Of a stretch of 64,000 nt of DNA, positions 36,157 through 45,561 are shown one piece after another. Origin of the DNA: JAVBLP01 sp031553505. Its GTDB lineage: Bacteria > Elusimicrobiota > Endomicrobiia > Endomicrobiales > Endomicrobiaceae. The notes under the pieces are model-generated. The model was not told where the DNA came from, searched no databases, and saw only the letters and a list, made by a program, of their open reading frames with translations. The first letter of the stretch is position 1; every line of letters starts with the position of its first letter. The DNA is taken from positions 10,154 through 74,153 of the forward strand of contig JAVBLP010000002.1 in assembly GCA_031553505.1 (NCBI GenBank), in the 5' to 3' direction. The translations under genes and the position numbers were made by a program.

Positions 36157-38889
36157 ATGAAAAAATTTTATATCATTGACGGAAACGCCTATATTCACAG
36201 AGCATATCATGCCCTGCCCCCTCTTTCCACGTCGCATAACCAGCAGGTAAACGCGGTTTACGGTTTTATAAAGCTGCTGATGAAAATCAAAAATAACTTT
36301 AAGCCCGATTTTATCGCGGTATGCTTTGACTATCCCGCGAAAAATTTCAGGCATGCAATGTATAAGGAGTATAAAGCTAACCGCAAACCTCTTGATGAAG
36401 CGCTTATAAGCCAAATGCCTATTGCAAGGGAAGCCGTAAAGGCGCTAAATATAGCGGAAGTTGAGCTTGAAGGCTACGAAGCCGATGACTTGATTGCCAC
36501 CATTGCCGAAAAAAATAAAAAAGATGAAATTAGAAGCATAATTGTTACCGGAGACAAAGATATTTTACAGCTTGTTGAAGATGATGATATCTTGGTGTGG
36601 AACGATTCGAAGGATATAATGTTTGGCGAAAAAGAAGTGGAAGAAAAATTTGGCGTAAAACCCGGGCGACTGACAGACGTTTTTGCTCTTATGGGCGACG
36701 CTTCGGACAATATCCCGGGCGTGAAAGGGATAGGGGAAAAGACTGCGGTAAAGCTTATACAGAAGTTTGGCACACTTCAAAAAACGCTCGATAATGCCGC
36801 TTCCGTAAAAGGAAATGCCGGAAAACTGCTGCAAAACGGAAAAAATGACGCGCTTTTAAGCAAGGAGCTTGTTGAACTTAAAAAAGACGTGCCTATAAAA
36901 TATGACCTTAAGTACTTTGAAAACAGGGAAATTGATACTGCTGCAGCCGTGCCGTTCTTTAAAAAATATGAATTTAAGAGCCTTTTGAACAAATACGCAG
37001 GTGATACTGAACCTTCCGCCATGTCTAAAACCGGCGAACCTGTCCTGCCGGAAAATAAACACATGAGTATTAAGGGTAAAAAAGCGGATTTCAAGTCCGA
37101 GATAGCCGATACCGTTGAAAAAGCCGAAGAAGTGGCGAAAAAGATTGAAAAAGAAGGCGTTTTTGCATTAAAAACGATCGGTTCTTCCGATGATTCTTTA
37201 AAATCCCATATTATAGGCGTTTCATTTTGCGTGTCAGGCATATCTTATTATGTGCCAGTAGGTCATAATGACTTTACCGCGAAACAGATTGTTTTTGAAG
37301 ATTTTAAAAAAATATTCGGACCCGTTTTAAATTCAACAAAGATAAAAAAAACCGGATATGATTTAAAACATGAGAGAAATATCTATTTTTCACTCAAAAT
37401 CGGCATAGAAAATATATATTTTGACATAATGCTTGCTTCATATTGCCTTAATGCCGCAAAATCCCATGATATTGCGGATATGGCGGAAGAATACCTTGGT
37501 TTTAAAGCCGCTGATAAAAGTTATTTAGGCAAAGCTTCCAAAAAAATCGCCCATTCAGAGGCTTCTGTTGAGCACTCCGCTTCCTACGCCAATTCAATAT
37601 CATACGCTTCATATGAAATATATACGATATTAGAGCCTGCAATAGAAAAAAATAAACTGTTTGAACTGTTTTTTGACATTGAAATGCCGCTTCTTGAAGT
37701 GCTTTCCGAAATGGAAATGGCAGGCATTAAAGTGGACATGGAGTTTTTAAAACATTTTGATACAAAAATATCTGCAGAGATAAAGAAAATCGAAGCGAAT
37801 ATATATATAACCGCCGGCACGGAGTTTAACATAAACTCCCCCAAGCAGCTCGCGTCAATAATGTTTGACAAACTGCATTTGCCGGTGGTTAAAAAGACAA
37901 AAACCGGCTATTCAACCGATGAAGAGGTTTTAACCGAACTCTCTTCTTATGAATTTCCGGCTGAAATACTAAAATACAGGGAACTCCAAAAACTTAAAAG
38001 CACATATATCGACCCTATAACAAACTACTGCGCCTACTACGGCGACAGAATACACACGATATTCAACCAGGCTGTAACCATTACGGGAAGATTGTCTTCC
38101 ACCGAGCCAAATCTGCAAAATATACCGATAAAATCCGCTTACGGCAGGGAATTCAGAAAAGCGTTTATCCCGGAAAAAGGAAATGTTTTTGTTTCCGCCG
38201 ATTACTCTCAGATAGATTTAAGGGTTTTAGCTCATATTTCCGGAGATAAAAAACTTATTGAAGCGTTTAAGGAAGGGGAAGATATACACTCGGCTACCGC
38301 AAGGGAAGTTTTTAATGTCCCTAAAAACGAAAAAGTGCCTGATGATTTGAGAAGCGCCGCAAAATCCATTAATTTCGGAATAGTTTACGGAATGTCTCCT
38401 TTCGGCTTGTCAAAACAGCTTAATATACCTTTCGCCAAAGCAAAAGAATATATTGACGGCTACTTTGAAAGATACAGCGGCGTTAAAAAGTGGATGTCTG
38501 AGATTGTTGAAGACGCCAAAAAAAATGGGTATGTCTGTACCATTACGGGAAGAGTGCGCTATATGCCGGAGTTTCAATCTTCAAACAGCCAGCTTAAAGC
38601 CGCCGGGGAAAGGATGGCGCTTAATACGCCGGTGCAGGGCAGTTCTGCCGATATAATAAAAATCGCGATGGTAAACATATATAATGAGTTGAAATCAAAA
38701 GAATATGATGCTTTAATGTTACTGCAGGTTCATGACGACCTTCTTTTTGAAGTTCACAAAGATAAAGCCGTTAAACTGGCGGCTATGATAAAAGATAAAA
38801 TGGAAAACTCCGTTAAACTAGGCGTACCTCTTGTGGTGGATATAAAAACCGGCGGAAGCTGGGGCGATATGGAGAAATACAAAAAATGA
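36157..38889 (+). CDS. polA: DNA polymerase I with decayed proofreading domain
   Basis: The 910-residue protein has the 5'-3' nuclease domain (IDGNAYIHRAYHA; GYEADDLIAT; GDKDILQLV) and an intact family A polymerase (DYSQIDLRVLAH, FGIVYGMSPFG, QVHDDLLFEV). The 3'-5' exonuclease domain is present in outline but has lost its metal-binding residues. The usual DTET motif reads LKTIG, the second-site Asp is replaced (DLKHER) and the last motif reads ASYEIY. It should repair and mature Okazaki fragments without proofreading, like Taq-type enzymes. The coaE start overlaps its stop (ATGA). Confidence 0.95.
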   Translation: MKKFYIIDGNAYIHRAYHALPPLSTSHNQQVNAVYGFIKLLMKIKNNFKPDFIAVCFDYPAKNFRHAMYKEYKANRKPLDEALISQMPIAREAVKALNIAEVELEGYEADDLIATIAEKNKKDEIRSIIVTGDKDILQLVEDDDILVWNDSKDIMFGEKEVEEKFGVKPGRLTDVFALMGDASDNIPGVKGIGEKTAVKLIQKFGTLQKTLDNAASVKGNAGKLLQNGKNDALLSKELVELKKDVPIKYDLKYFENREIDTAAAVPFFKKYEFKSLLNKYAGDTEPSAMSKTGEPVLPENKHMSIKGKKADFKSEIADTVEKAEEVAKKIEKEGVFALKTIGSSDDSLKSHIIGVSFCVSGISYYVPVGHNDFTAKQIVFEDFKKIFGPVLNSTKIKKTGYDLKHERNIYFSLKIGIENIYFDIMLASYCLNAAKSHDIADMAEEYLGFKAADKSYLGKASKKIAHSEASVEHSASYANSISYASYEIYTILEPAIEKNKLFELFFDIEMPLLEVLSEMEMAGIKVDMEFLKHFDTKISAEIKKIEANIYITAGTEFNINSPKQLASIMFDKLHLPVVKKTKTGYSTDEEVLTELSSYEFPAEILKYRELQKLKSTYIDPITNYCAYYGDRIHTIFNQAVTITGRLSSTEPNLQNIPIKSAYGREFRKAFIPEKGNVFVSADYSQIDLRVLAHISGDKKLIEAFKEGEDIHSATAREVFNVPKNEKVPDDLRSAAKSINFGIVYGMSPFGLSKQLNIPFAKAKEYIDGYFERYSGVKKWMSEIVEDAKKNGYVCTITGRVRYMPEFQSSNSQLKAAGERMALNTPVQGSSADIIKIAMVNIYNELKSKEYDALMLLQVHDDLLFEVHKDKAVKLAAMIKDKMENSVKLGVPLVVDIKTGGSWGDMEKYKK

Positions 38890-39479
38890 TAATAGGGCTC
38901 ACAGGCGGCATCGCGACCGGAAAAAGCGAAAGTGAAAAATACTTTAAAAAACTCGGCGCGTACACTATAGATGCGGACGCAATTTCACACGATTTAACGG
39001 CTAAAGGAATGCCGGCGCTTAAAGAACTTGTCAAATATTTCGGCAAAGGCATTTTACAAAAGAACGGCGCTTTAAACAGAAGAAAGCTTGCCGAAATAAT
39101 ATTTACCGATCCGGAATCAAAACTCAGGGTGGAAAAAGTATTGCACGCCTACATAATATCCTGCATAAACGAAGTAATTTCAAAGAAATATAAAAAGTAT
39201 AACGTCGTTATCAACGCCCCGCTTCTTTTTGAAGTGGGCTTGGACAGAATATGCGACAAAATAGTCGTAGTATGGGCTCCGTACAACACTCAGGCAAGGC
39301 GGCTTGCGTTAAGAGACCAGCTTGATATGAAACAGGTAAAAAAGAGAATAGATTCGCAAATGCCGATAGAAAAAAAGATGGAACTTGCTGATTATGTTAT
39401 AGATAACAGCGGCCCTAAAAGCGCGCTTCCCAAAAAAGTTAAAGAACTTTATGCTTTATTGACATCCGAAAATAAATAA
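38886..39479 (+). CDS. coaE: Dephospho-CoA kinase
   Basis: The 197-residue P-loop kinase has GLTGGIATGKS at the start, the DADAISHDL substrate motif and the NAPLLFEVGLD segment typical of CoaE. It phosphorylates dephospho-CoA at the 3' hydroxyl, the last step of CoA synthesis. It overlaps polA by 4 nt. A 151-nt spacer follows with a 6-bp dyad (39490-39495 / 39502-39507) but no clear terminator. Confidence 0.94.
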   Translation: MIIGLTGGIATGKSESEKYFKKLGAYTIDADAISHDLTAKGMPALKELVKYFGKGILQKNGALNRRKLAEIIFTDPESKLRVEKVLHAYIISCINEVISKKYKKYNVVINAPLLFEVGLDRICDKIVVVWAPYNTQARRLALRDQLDMKQVKKRIDSQMPIEKKMELADYVIDNSGPKSALPKKVKELYALLTSENK

Positions 39480-39630
39480 TATAGAATTCAGTAACTTAAC
39501 CGTTACTTCAAATCAAAAAATCCAAAATGGAAAAACAAAACAAATCAAAAACAATACCTAATTTTATGCATTCCTTAAAAAAACACCAACTAAAATTTAA
39601 TTGCGCGCCAAAAAAACTCTGGAGGAGTTA

Positions 39631-40917
39631 ATGGAAAAAGAGAAATCTATGGATGTTTCGGCATTGTCAAAACGGACAATGGCTGAGCTGACTAAACTTG
39701 CGAAGGATTTGAAACTTGATACCGTCGCGGGTTTGAGGAAGCAGGAACTTATAGCGAAAATACTTGAAGCCCAGACAAAAGAAAATAATTTGGTGTATGA
39801 TGAGGGCGTTTTGGAAATCCTTCCGGACGGCTTCGGCTTTTTACGCTCGCCGGATTATAACTATTTGCCGGGTCCGGACGATATATATATTTCTCCTTCA
39901 CAGATAAAGAAATTTGCCTTAAGAAAAGGAGATACAGTTGCTGGTTACGTACGTCCTCCGAAAGAACAGGAAAGGTTTTTTGCCCTTTTGCAGGTTAAAT
40001 CCGTAAACGGACAGGAAAATCTGGAAAATATAAGAGAACGTTCTCTTTTTGATAATTTAACTCCGCTTTACCCCGATGAAAAAATAGTTTTGGAAACAAA
40101 GAAAGAAGAGATAGGAACAAGAATCATAGATATGCTTATCCCTATAGGAAAAGGGCAGAGAGTGCTTCTAAACGCGCCTCCCCGCACAGGTAAAACCGTC
40201 CTTATGCAGAAAATCGCGAACGCAATCACTGAAAATAATCCGGGTATCGAGTTAATGGTTCTTTTGATAGACGAAAGGCCCGAAGAAGTTACCGATATGC
40301 AGCGTTCGATAAAAGGGGAAGTTATTTCTTCGACTTTTGACGAACCTTCCGACAGGCATATACAAGTTGCCGAAATGGTAATAGAAAAAGCCAAAAGAAT
40401 GGTTGAAAACGGCAAAGACGTTGTCGTTCTTTTAGACTCTATTACAAGGCTTGCTAGAGCCTATAATACGGCTATTCCTTCAAGCGGCAGAGTTTTGTCG
40501 GGCGGTCTTGATTCAAACGCGTTGCAGCGCCCTAAAAGATTTTTTGGAGCTGCAAGAAATATAGAAGAGGGCGGAAGCCTTACGATAATAGGGACTACCC
40601 TTATTGAAACCGGCAGCAGAATGGACGACGTTATATTCGAAGAGTTTAAAGGGACCGGAAACTGCGAAGTTTACCTGGACAGAAAACTTGCCGACAGAAG
40701 GGTGTTCCCTGCGATAGATTTGCTGCGTTCCGGCACAAGAAAAGAAGAGCTTTTGCTTACGGAAGACGAAAAAAACAAGATGTGGATATTAAGAAAGTGG
40801 ATGAATTCCATGAACTCCATAGAAGTTATGGAAGAATTGAGCAAAAGAATGCTTACTTCCAAATCCAATAAAGATTTTTTGAAGCAGATGGAGCTTTCAA
40901 GCCTTGAAGGGCTGTAA
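39631..40917 (+). CDS. rho: Transcription termination factor Rho
   Basis: The 428-residue hexameric helicase has the N-terminal helical Rho_N region, the RNA-binding cold-shock-like domain (GVLEILPDGFGFLRSP), the ATPase P-loop APPRTGKT, Walker B-type VVLLDSITRLARAYN and the R-loop region near the C-terminus. I chose ATG 39631, with GGAGGAG upstream, over TTG 39601. It ends untranslated transcripts. Its presence means that not every gene end here needs an intrinsic terminator. Confidence 0.96.
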   Translation: MEKEKSMDVSALSKRTMAELTKLAKDLKLDTVAGLRKQELIAKILEAQTKENNLVYDEGVLEILPDGFGFLRSPDYNYLPGPDDIYISPSQIKKFALRKGDTVAGYVRPPKEQERFFALLQVKSVNGQENLENIRERSLFDNLTPLYPDEKIVLETKKEEIGTRIIDMLIPIGKGQRVLLNAPPRTGKTVLMQKIANAITENNPGIELMVLLIDERPEEVTDMQRSIKGEVISSTFDEPSDRHIQVAEMVIEKAKRMVENGKDVVVLLDSITRLARAYNTAIPSSGRVLSGGLDSNALQRPKRFFGAARNIEEGGSLTIIGTTLIETGSRMDDVIFEEFKGTGNCEVYLDRKLADRRVFPAIDLLRSGTRKEELLLTEDEKNKMWILRKWMNSMNSIEVMEELSKRMLTSKSNKDFLKQMELSSLEGL

Positions 40918-40919
40918 AG

Positions 40920-40948
40920 TTGACTAAAACTCAAAAATATTGCATAAT
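40920..40948 (+). promoter_or_regulatory. Promoter of rpmE
   Basis: TTGACT (40920-40925), 17 nt, CATAAT (40943-40948), starting 3 nt after the rho stop and 36 nt before the rpmE ATG. Confidence 0.7.
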
Positions 40949-40983
40949 AAACCATTATTTTTAACCAAAGGAGAAGTTTGAAA

Positions 40984-41319
40984 ATGAAAGAAGCAACACA
41001 TCCGAAATATGAAGAATGCACCGTATCGTGCGCATGCGGTTATACATTTAAGACCCGCTCGACAAAACCAGTCATAAAACTCGAAATATGCTCAAACTGC
41101 CACCCGTTTTTTACTGGAAAGCAGAAGCTTATTGACACTGCCGGCAGAGTTGAAAAATTCCAGAAACGTTTCGCAAAAACCGACGGCAAAACCGTTGTAA
41201 GAAAAAAAGCGGAAAAGAAGGTTGCCGCCCCTAGAAAAACGACCGGAAAAATTCTTACATCTTCACCTAAAAAAGCAAAAACAGCAGTAAAAAAAGACAA
41301 AGAAGCAAAAAGCAAGTAG
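40984..41319 (+). CDS. rpmE: Ribosomal protein L31 with long basic C-terminal tail
   Basis: The N-terminal 65 residues are a zinc-type L31 (THPKYEECTVSCACGYTF, then CSNCHPFFTGKQK). About 45 further residues form a Lys/Ala/Thr-rich, disordered-looking tail; standard L31 is 66-75 residues. A TTG at 40978 is an alternative start with closer AAGGAG spacing, but ATG 40984 matches the family. The tail resembles the Lys/Ala stretch of the broken gene at 16861. It has its own promoter and a strong terminator, so it is a single-gene unit. Confidence 0.93.
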   Translation: MKEATHPKYEECTVSCACGYTFKTRSTKPVIKLEICSNCHPFFTGKQKLIDTAGRVEKFQKRFAKTDGKTVVRKKAEKKVAAPRKTTGKILTSSPKKAKTAVKKDKEAKSK

Positions 41320-41331
41320 ATAAAATAAATC

Positions 41332-41374
41332 AAATATGGCAGACGCTGATAAAAAGCTTCTGCCATATTTTTTT
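41332..41374 (+). terminator. Strong intrinsic terminator after rpmE
   Basis: A 12-bp perfect stem (41332-41343 / 41359-41370), extended inward by GCT/AGC after one mismatch, runs into TTTT. Confidence 0.92.
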
Positions 41375-41391
41375 GTTCAGGGATAAAAAAG

Positions 41392-42462
41392 ATGTTTTTA
41401 GAAAAATTAAAATCATTAAATGACCGCTTTTTGGAAGTGGAGAAAAAACTTGGCGACCCTTCCGTGGTTTCAAACCAGGATGAATATCGGGAACTCACGA
41501 AAGAACATTCATACCTTATGCCGCTTTCTGAAAAGTACGCAGAATATTCCAAGCTTCTTTCCGATATAAAAGGCGCGGAAGAACTGAAAACGTCCGATGA
41601 TGACGAAATTAAGGCTCTTGCGCAGGCGGAATATGATGATTTAGTACAGCAGAAAGAAAAAGCGGACGCAGAAATAAAAGTCCTTCTTCTGCCTCCGGAT
41701 CCGAATGAAAACAAAAACATAATCATTGAAATAAGAGCCGGAACAGGCGGCGATGAAGCCGCGCTTTTTGTAGGCGATTTATACAGAATGTACACGCGCT
41801 TTGCGGAAAGAAACGGCTGGAAGTTTGAAGTTATCGATTCTAACCCTACCGGCCTTGGCGGATATAAAGAAGTAATTTTTGAAATAAACGGAAACAAAGT
41901 ATGGCGTTATATGAAATTTGAAAGAGGCGCGCACAGAGTACAAAGAGTGCCTGAAACGGAAGCATCCGGAAGAGTGCATACATCGGCGGTAACCGTTGCC
42001 GTATTGCCTGAAGCTGAAGATGTTGATGTTGAAATAAAAATGGATGAATTAAGGATAGACACGTACAGGGCAAGCGGAGCAGGCGGACAGCATGTTAATA
42101 AAACCGATTCCGCAATCAGAATAACACATTTGCCTACGGGCCTTGTAGTTGCCTGTCAGGACGAAAGAAGCCAGATAAAAAACAGGGCTAAAGCGTTTAA
42201 AGTTTTAAGGGCCAAATTATACGAACAAAAACTTATTGAGCACGAAAAACAGCTTTCAAGCGAAAGAAAACAGCAGGTCGGCACCGGCGACAGGTCTGAA
42301 AAAATAAGGACTTATAACTTTCCGCAAAACAGAATTACAGACCACAGAATAGGCTACAGCGTTTATAATATTGATGAAGTTATGGACGGTGATTTATCAG
42401 AACTTATAAATAAGCTTATAGAAGCAGATACCGAAGAAAAGTTAAAGGCAAGCAATGCTTGA
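41392..42462 (+). CDS. prfA: Peptide chain release factor 1
   Basis: The 356-residue factor has the GGQ motif (GAGGQHVNKTDSAIRITH, about 229-231) that triggers peptide release. The codon-reading region is of the RF1 type (upstream of the GGQ domain: EIRAGTGGDEAALF, FERGAHRVQRVPETE). It recognises UAA and UAG. That bears on the TAG and TAA interruptions elsewhere, since RF1 would stop translation there. It overlaps prmC, which methylates the GGQ glutamine, by 8 nt. Confidence 0.96.
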   Translation: MFLEKLKSLNDRFLEVEKKLGDPSVVSNQDEYRELTKEHSYLMPLSEKYAEYSKLLSDIKGAEELKTSDDDEIKALAQAEYDDLVQQKEKADAEIKVLLLPPDPNENKNIIIEIRAGTGGDEAALFVGDLYRMYTRFAERNGWKFEVIDSNPTGLGGYKEVIFEINGNKVWRYMKFERGAHRVQRVPETEASGRVHTSAVTVAVLPEAEDVDVEIKMDELRIDTYRASGAGGQHVNKTDSAIRITHLPTGLVVACQDERSQIKNRAKAFKVLRAKLYEQKLIEHEKQLSSERKQQVGTGDRSEKIRTYNFPQNRITDHRIGYSVYNIDEVMDGDLSELINKLIEADTEEKLKASNA

Positions 42463-43312
42463 CGCTACAAACGTTTTTACCCTCCTGCAATCCTCAACAC
42501 GATTTCTTGAATCCCAAAAACTGCAAGACGCCAAAATAGAAGCGGAATTTCTTTTGAGCGCGGCGCTAAATGTTAAACGCTCAAAGCTGGCTATTATCCG
42601 CGGTTATAAACCTACTGAAAATGAAACTAATCTTTTTACGCAATACGTAAAAAGGCGCTCCGAAAGGGAGCCGGCTGCGTATATAACCGGCAGCTGCGGT
42701 TTTATGGGATTGGAGTTCAGCGTTGATAAAAACGTTTTGATTCCAAGGCCGGAAACGGAACTTTTAGTTGAAAAAGTGTTGGAAAGAACAGGCGAAATTA
42801 GCAGAAAAGCCAAAATATTAGATTTATGTACAGGTTCAGGGTGTATAGCGGTTTCCCTGTCAAAACTCGGCAGCTTTTACGTTACGGCTTCAGACATAAG
42901 CCGGAAGGCGCTTGATATAGCCAAAAAAAATGCCGTTGCCAATAATGCTCTCAACATAGAGTTTATCCGCAGTGATATTTTTGAGGCTTTGGGAGACAGA
43001 CAATTTGATATAATTGTCTCCAATCCGCCTTATGTTTCCAATGATGAGTATGCAGACCTTGAGCCGGAGCTTATGTATGAGCCGAAAATAGCGCTTGCAA
43101 CGGAAGAAAACGGTTTATTTTTTTACAAGAAGATTGCACTTGAAGCAAAAAAGTATTTAAATGACAGCGGGATACTGTTTTTGGAGCTGAATGCCAATAA
43201 ATCTGTTGAAATTAAGCAGATATTTCAAGATAACGATTTCAAAAATATAGATATTTTTAATGATTATTCAAATTTACCCAGAGTTTTAAAGGCTGATATA
43301 AAAGGATCTTAA
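42455..43312 (+). CDS. prmC: Release-factor glutamine methyltransferase
   Basis: The 285-residue enzyme has the AdoMet motif LDLCTGSGCIAVSL and the catalytic NPPYVSNDEYADLEPE. It methylates the Gln of the GGQ motif in release factors. The prfA-prmC overlap is the usual arrangement. murA starts 1 nt after its stop codon. Confidence 0.95.
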   Translation: MLDATNVFTLLQSSTRFLESQKLQDAKIEAEFLLSAALNVKRSKLAIIRGYKPTENETNLFTQYVKRRSEREPAAYITGSCGFMGLEFSVDKNVLIPRPETELLVEKVLERTGEISRKAKILDLCTGSGCIAVSLSKLGSFYVTASDISRKALDIAKKNAVANNALNIEFIRSDIFEALGDRQFDIIVSNPPYVSNDEYADLEPELMYEPKIALATEENGLFFYKKIALEAKKYLNDSGILFLELNANKSVEIKQIFQDNDFKNIDIFNDYSNLPRVLKADIKGS

Positions 43313-43313
43313 A

Positions 43314-44570
43314 ATGGATAAAATTATTATTAAGGGCGGAAAAAAACTTAAAGGAACGGTTAAGGTTTCCGGGGCTAAAAATTCGGCATTGCCGATTCTT
43401 TTTGCCGCTCTGCTTACGGATGAGCCTGTCACGGTAACAAATATTCCTTCTCTTGCGGATATAAAAACAACGGTTGAATTTTTGAATTTTATAGGTAAAA
43501 AGACCGTTAAAAAAGGAAATACGGTAACAGCGTATAAATCAAATAAATATAAGCATATCGCTCCTTATGATTTGGTAAGAAAAATGCGCGCGAGCGTTTT
43601 GATCATGGGGCCTTTGCTTGCAAGGCTTGGCAAAGTCGACGTTTCTCTTCCGGGGGGATGCGCTATAGGCGCAAGGCCGATAGATATACATTTAGACGCT
43701 TTTAAAAAACTTGGGGTTAACATAGAAGTTGAAGGCGGATACGTAAAAACTTCCTGCAAGGGCGGTTTGAAAGGCGCTGATATTGAGTTTCGTTTTCCAA
43801 GCGTAGGCGCAACAGAAAATTTAATGCTTGCAAGCGTTCTTGCTAAAGGTAAAACGAGGATAATTAATGCGGCAAGAGAGCCTGAAATAGAAGATTTGGC
43901 TGAAGTTTTGAATAAGATGGGCGCTAAAGTTTCCGGTGCGGGAACGGATACAATTATTATTGAAGGCGTTACGAAATTAAATGGATTTAATCATAAAGTT
44001 ATTCCTGACAGGATAGAGGCTGCTACATATTTAATAGCTGCCGCAATTACGAAAGGCGAAGTTATTTTAAAAGATGTTGTGCCTGCCCATATAAAAGCGG
44101 TAACCGATAAACTTAAAAAAATCGGGCTGCAAATAAAAGAAACGGACGATTCCATAAGCGCAAAATGGGTCAAAAACTTAAAACCGCACGATATAAGCAC
44201 AGAAGTTTATCCCGGATTTCCTACGGACGCGCAGGCGCAGTGGATGGCGCTTATGTGCCTTTTGAAAGGCAAATCCTGCGTTAAAGAAAATGTTTTTGAA
44301 AACAGGTTTTTGCACGTTGCCGAACTCCAGAGGTTTGGGGCAGATTTATCGGTTGACGGCAAATTTGTAAATATTAAAGGCGTTGAAAAGCTTTCTGGAG
44401 CGCCGGTAATGGTCTCGGATTTGCGCGCGGGCGCCGCTCTTGTGCTTGCTGGTCTTGCCGCTGAAGGAAAAAGCGCCGTTTCAAGGATTTACCATTTGGA
44501 CCGCGGCTATGATATGCTTGAAAAGAAGCTGAAAAAGCTTGGCGCGGACATAAAAAGGATAAAAGGCTGA
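43314..44570 (+). CDS. murA: UDP-N-acetylglucosamine 1-carboxyvinyltransferase
   Basis: The 418-residue enzyme has the KNSALPI start, the active-site Cys116 in LPGGCAIGARP (the fosfomycin target position) and the repeated six-unit fold, ending YDMLEKKLKKLGA. It commits UDP-GlcNAc to peptidoglycan synthesis. With uppS, ftsI and rsmH in this window it shows the cell makes a murein wall. Confidence 0.96.
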   Translation: MDKIIIKGGKKLKGTVKVSGAKNSALPILFAALLTDEPVTVTNIPSLADIKTTVEFLNFIGKKTVKKGNTVTAYKSNKYKHIAPYDLVRKMRASVLIMGPLLARLGKVDVSLPGGCAIGARPIDIHLDAFKKLGVNIEVEGGYVKTSCKGGLKGADIEFRFPSVGATENLMLASVLAKGKTRIINAAREPEIEDLAEVLNKMGAKVSGAGTDTIIIEGVTKLNGFNHKVIPDRIEAATYLIAAAITKGEVILKDVVPAHIKAVTDKLKKIGLQIKETDDSISAKWVKNLKPHDISTEVYPGFPTDAQAQWMALMCLLKGKSCVKENVFENRFLHVAELQRFGADLSVDGKFVNIKGVEKLSGAPVMVSDLRAGAALVLAGLAAEGKSAVSRIYHLDRGYDMLEKKLKKLGADIKRIKG

Positions 44571-44585
44571 AAAGCCGTAAAATAG

Positions 44586-44614
44586 TTGAATTTTAAAGTT
44601 TTTTTTGATAAAAT
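44586..44614 (+). promoter_or_regulatory. Promoter of the rpsB operon
   Basis: TTGAAT (44586-44591) and TAAAAT (44609-44614) are 17 nt apart, with a run of T in the spacer. Confidence 0.65.
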
Positions 44615-44622
44615 CTTTCAGT

Positions 44623-44784
44623 ATTTTAAACGCAGAGCGTTTTAAATAAGCACGCGGACGGATTTGCCAAAGGTCCCTGAAAACAAAGTTTAAAGGGGTT
44701 TGGAGACTGAAAGCCGCGGAAGCCGCAGGCAAAAAGCCTAATGCGGAACCCTCAAAGAAGGGTAAAAAACCAAAGGAGAGTAGT
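44623..44784 (+). promoter_or_regulatory. Structured leader RNA of rpsB-tsf (candidate autoregulatory)
   Basis: Between promoter and rpsB lie about 160 nt of leader with several dyads. There is a hairpin of 10 of 11 pairs at 44623-44633 / 44637-44647, then GGAC/GTCC, then GCGG-aag-CCGC, and an ACCCT/AGGGT stem close to the AAAGGAGAG ribosome site. Ribosomal-protein operons commonly have such leaders bound by their own product; S2 leaders are known in other bacteria. I cannot say it matches any described class. Confidence 0.5.
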
Positions 44785-45561
44785 ATGGCTAACATTACGA
44801 TGAAAGCTTTGCTGGAAGCCGGTGTTCATTTCGGACATCAAACCAGAAGATGGAACCCTAAAATGGCGAAGTACATTTTCGGGGTAAGAAACAAAATCCA
44901 CATTATCGACCTTCAAAAAACCCTAAAAGAACTGAAGAAAAACTACAAAGTTGTGAGAGATTACGTCTCCGAAGGGAGAGAAGTAATATTTGTAGGAACA
45001 AAAAAACAGGCTCAGCAGCCGGTTAAGGAAGAAGCATTACGCTGCGGCGCTTACTTTGTTTCCGAAAGATGGCTCGGCGGAACACTCACAAACTTTGAAA
45101 CGCTTAAAAAATCCATCGGCAGATACAGAGAAATCGAAAAGATGAAAGAAGAAGGCGTCTTTAAGCTTCTTTCCAAAAAAGAGCAGTCCCAAATTGAAAA
45201 AGAAAACACAAGGCTTGAAAAATCTTTGGAAGGCCTGAAAAATATGTCAAAACTTCCAGGGCTTATGTTCATAGTAGACCCGCACGAAGAATCTACCGCA
45301 GTTTCGGAAGCAAGAAAACTCGGCATTCCAATCGTAGCGATATGTGATACAAACTGCGACCCGGACTTGGTAGACCATCCGATACCGGGCAATGACGACG
45401 CAATAAGAGCCGTGAAACTTTTCTGTTCAATAGTTGCAGACGCGGTTTTGGAAGGAAAAGGCGTAGTAGAGAAAAAAGAAGATGATGATAACGAAGAATC
45501 ATCTGAAGTAAAAACAGAAAAAGCTGCAAGCAGCGCAGAAGGAGATGCAAATGTCAACTGA
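44785..45561 (+). CDS. rpsB: Ribosomal protein S2
   Basis: The 258-residue protein has the S2 signatures: LLEAGVHFGHQTRRWNPKM at the start and PGLMFIVDPHEE plus the NCDPDLVDHPIPGNDDA stretch later. An acidic, Ser/Glu-rich tail ends the protein. It belongs to the 30S subunit. tsf overlaps its last 11 nt. Confidence 0.97.
   Translation: MANITMKALLEAGVHFGHQTRRWNPKMAKYIFGVRNKIHIIDLQKTLKELKKNYKVVRDYVSEGREVIFVGTKKQAQQPVKEEALRCGAYFVSERWLGGTLTNFETLKKSIGRYREIEKMKEEGVFKLLSKKEQSQIEKENTRLEKSLEGLKNMSKLPGLMFIVDPHEESTAVSEARKLGIPIVAICDTNCDPDLVDHPIPGNDDAIRAVKLFCSIVADAVLEGKGVVEKKEDDDNEESSEVKTEKAASSAEGDANVN

Noticed and set aside
41040..41897. Antisense open frame of 285 codons across rpmE and prfA
   Set aside because: It covers a strong terminator and two certain genes, and reads as Ser/Phe-rich nonsense.
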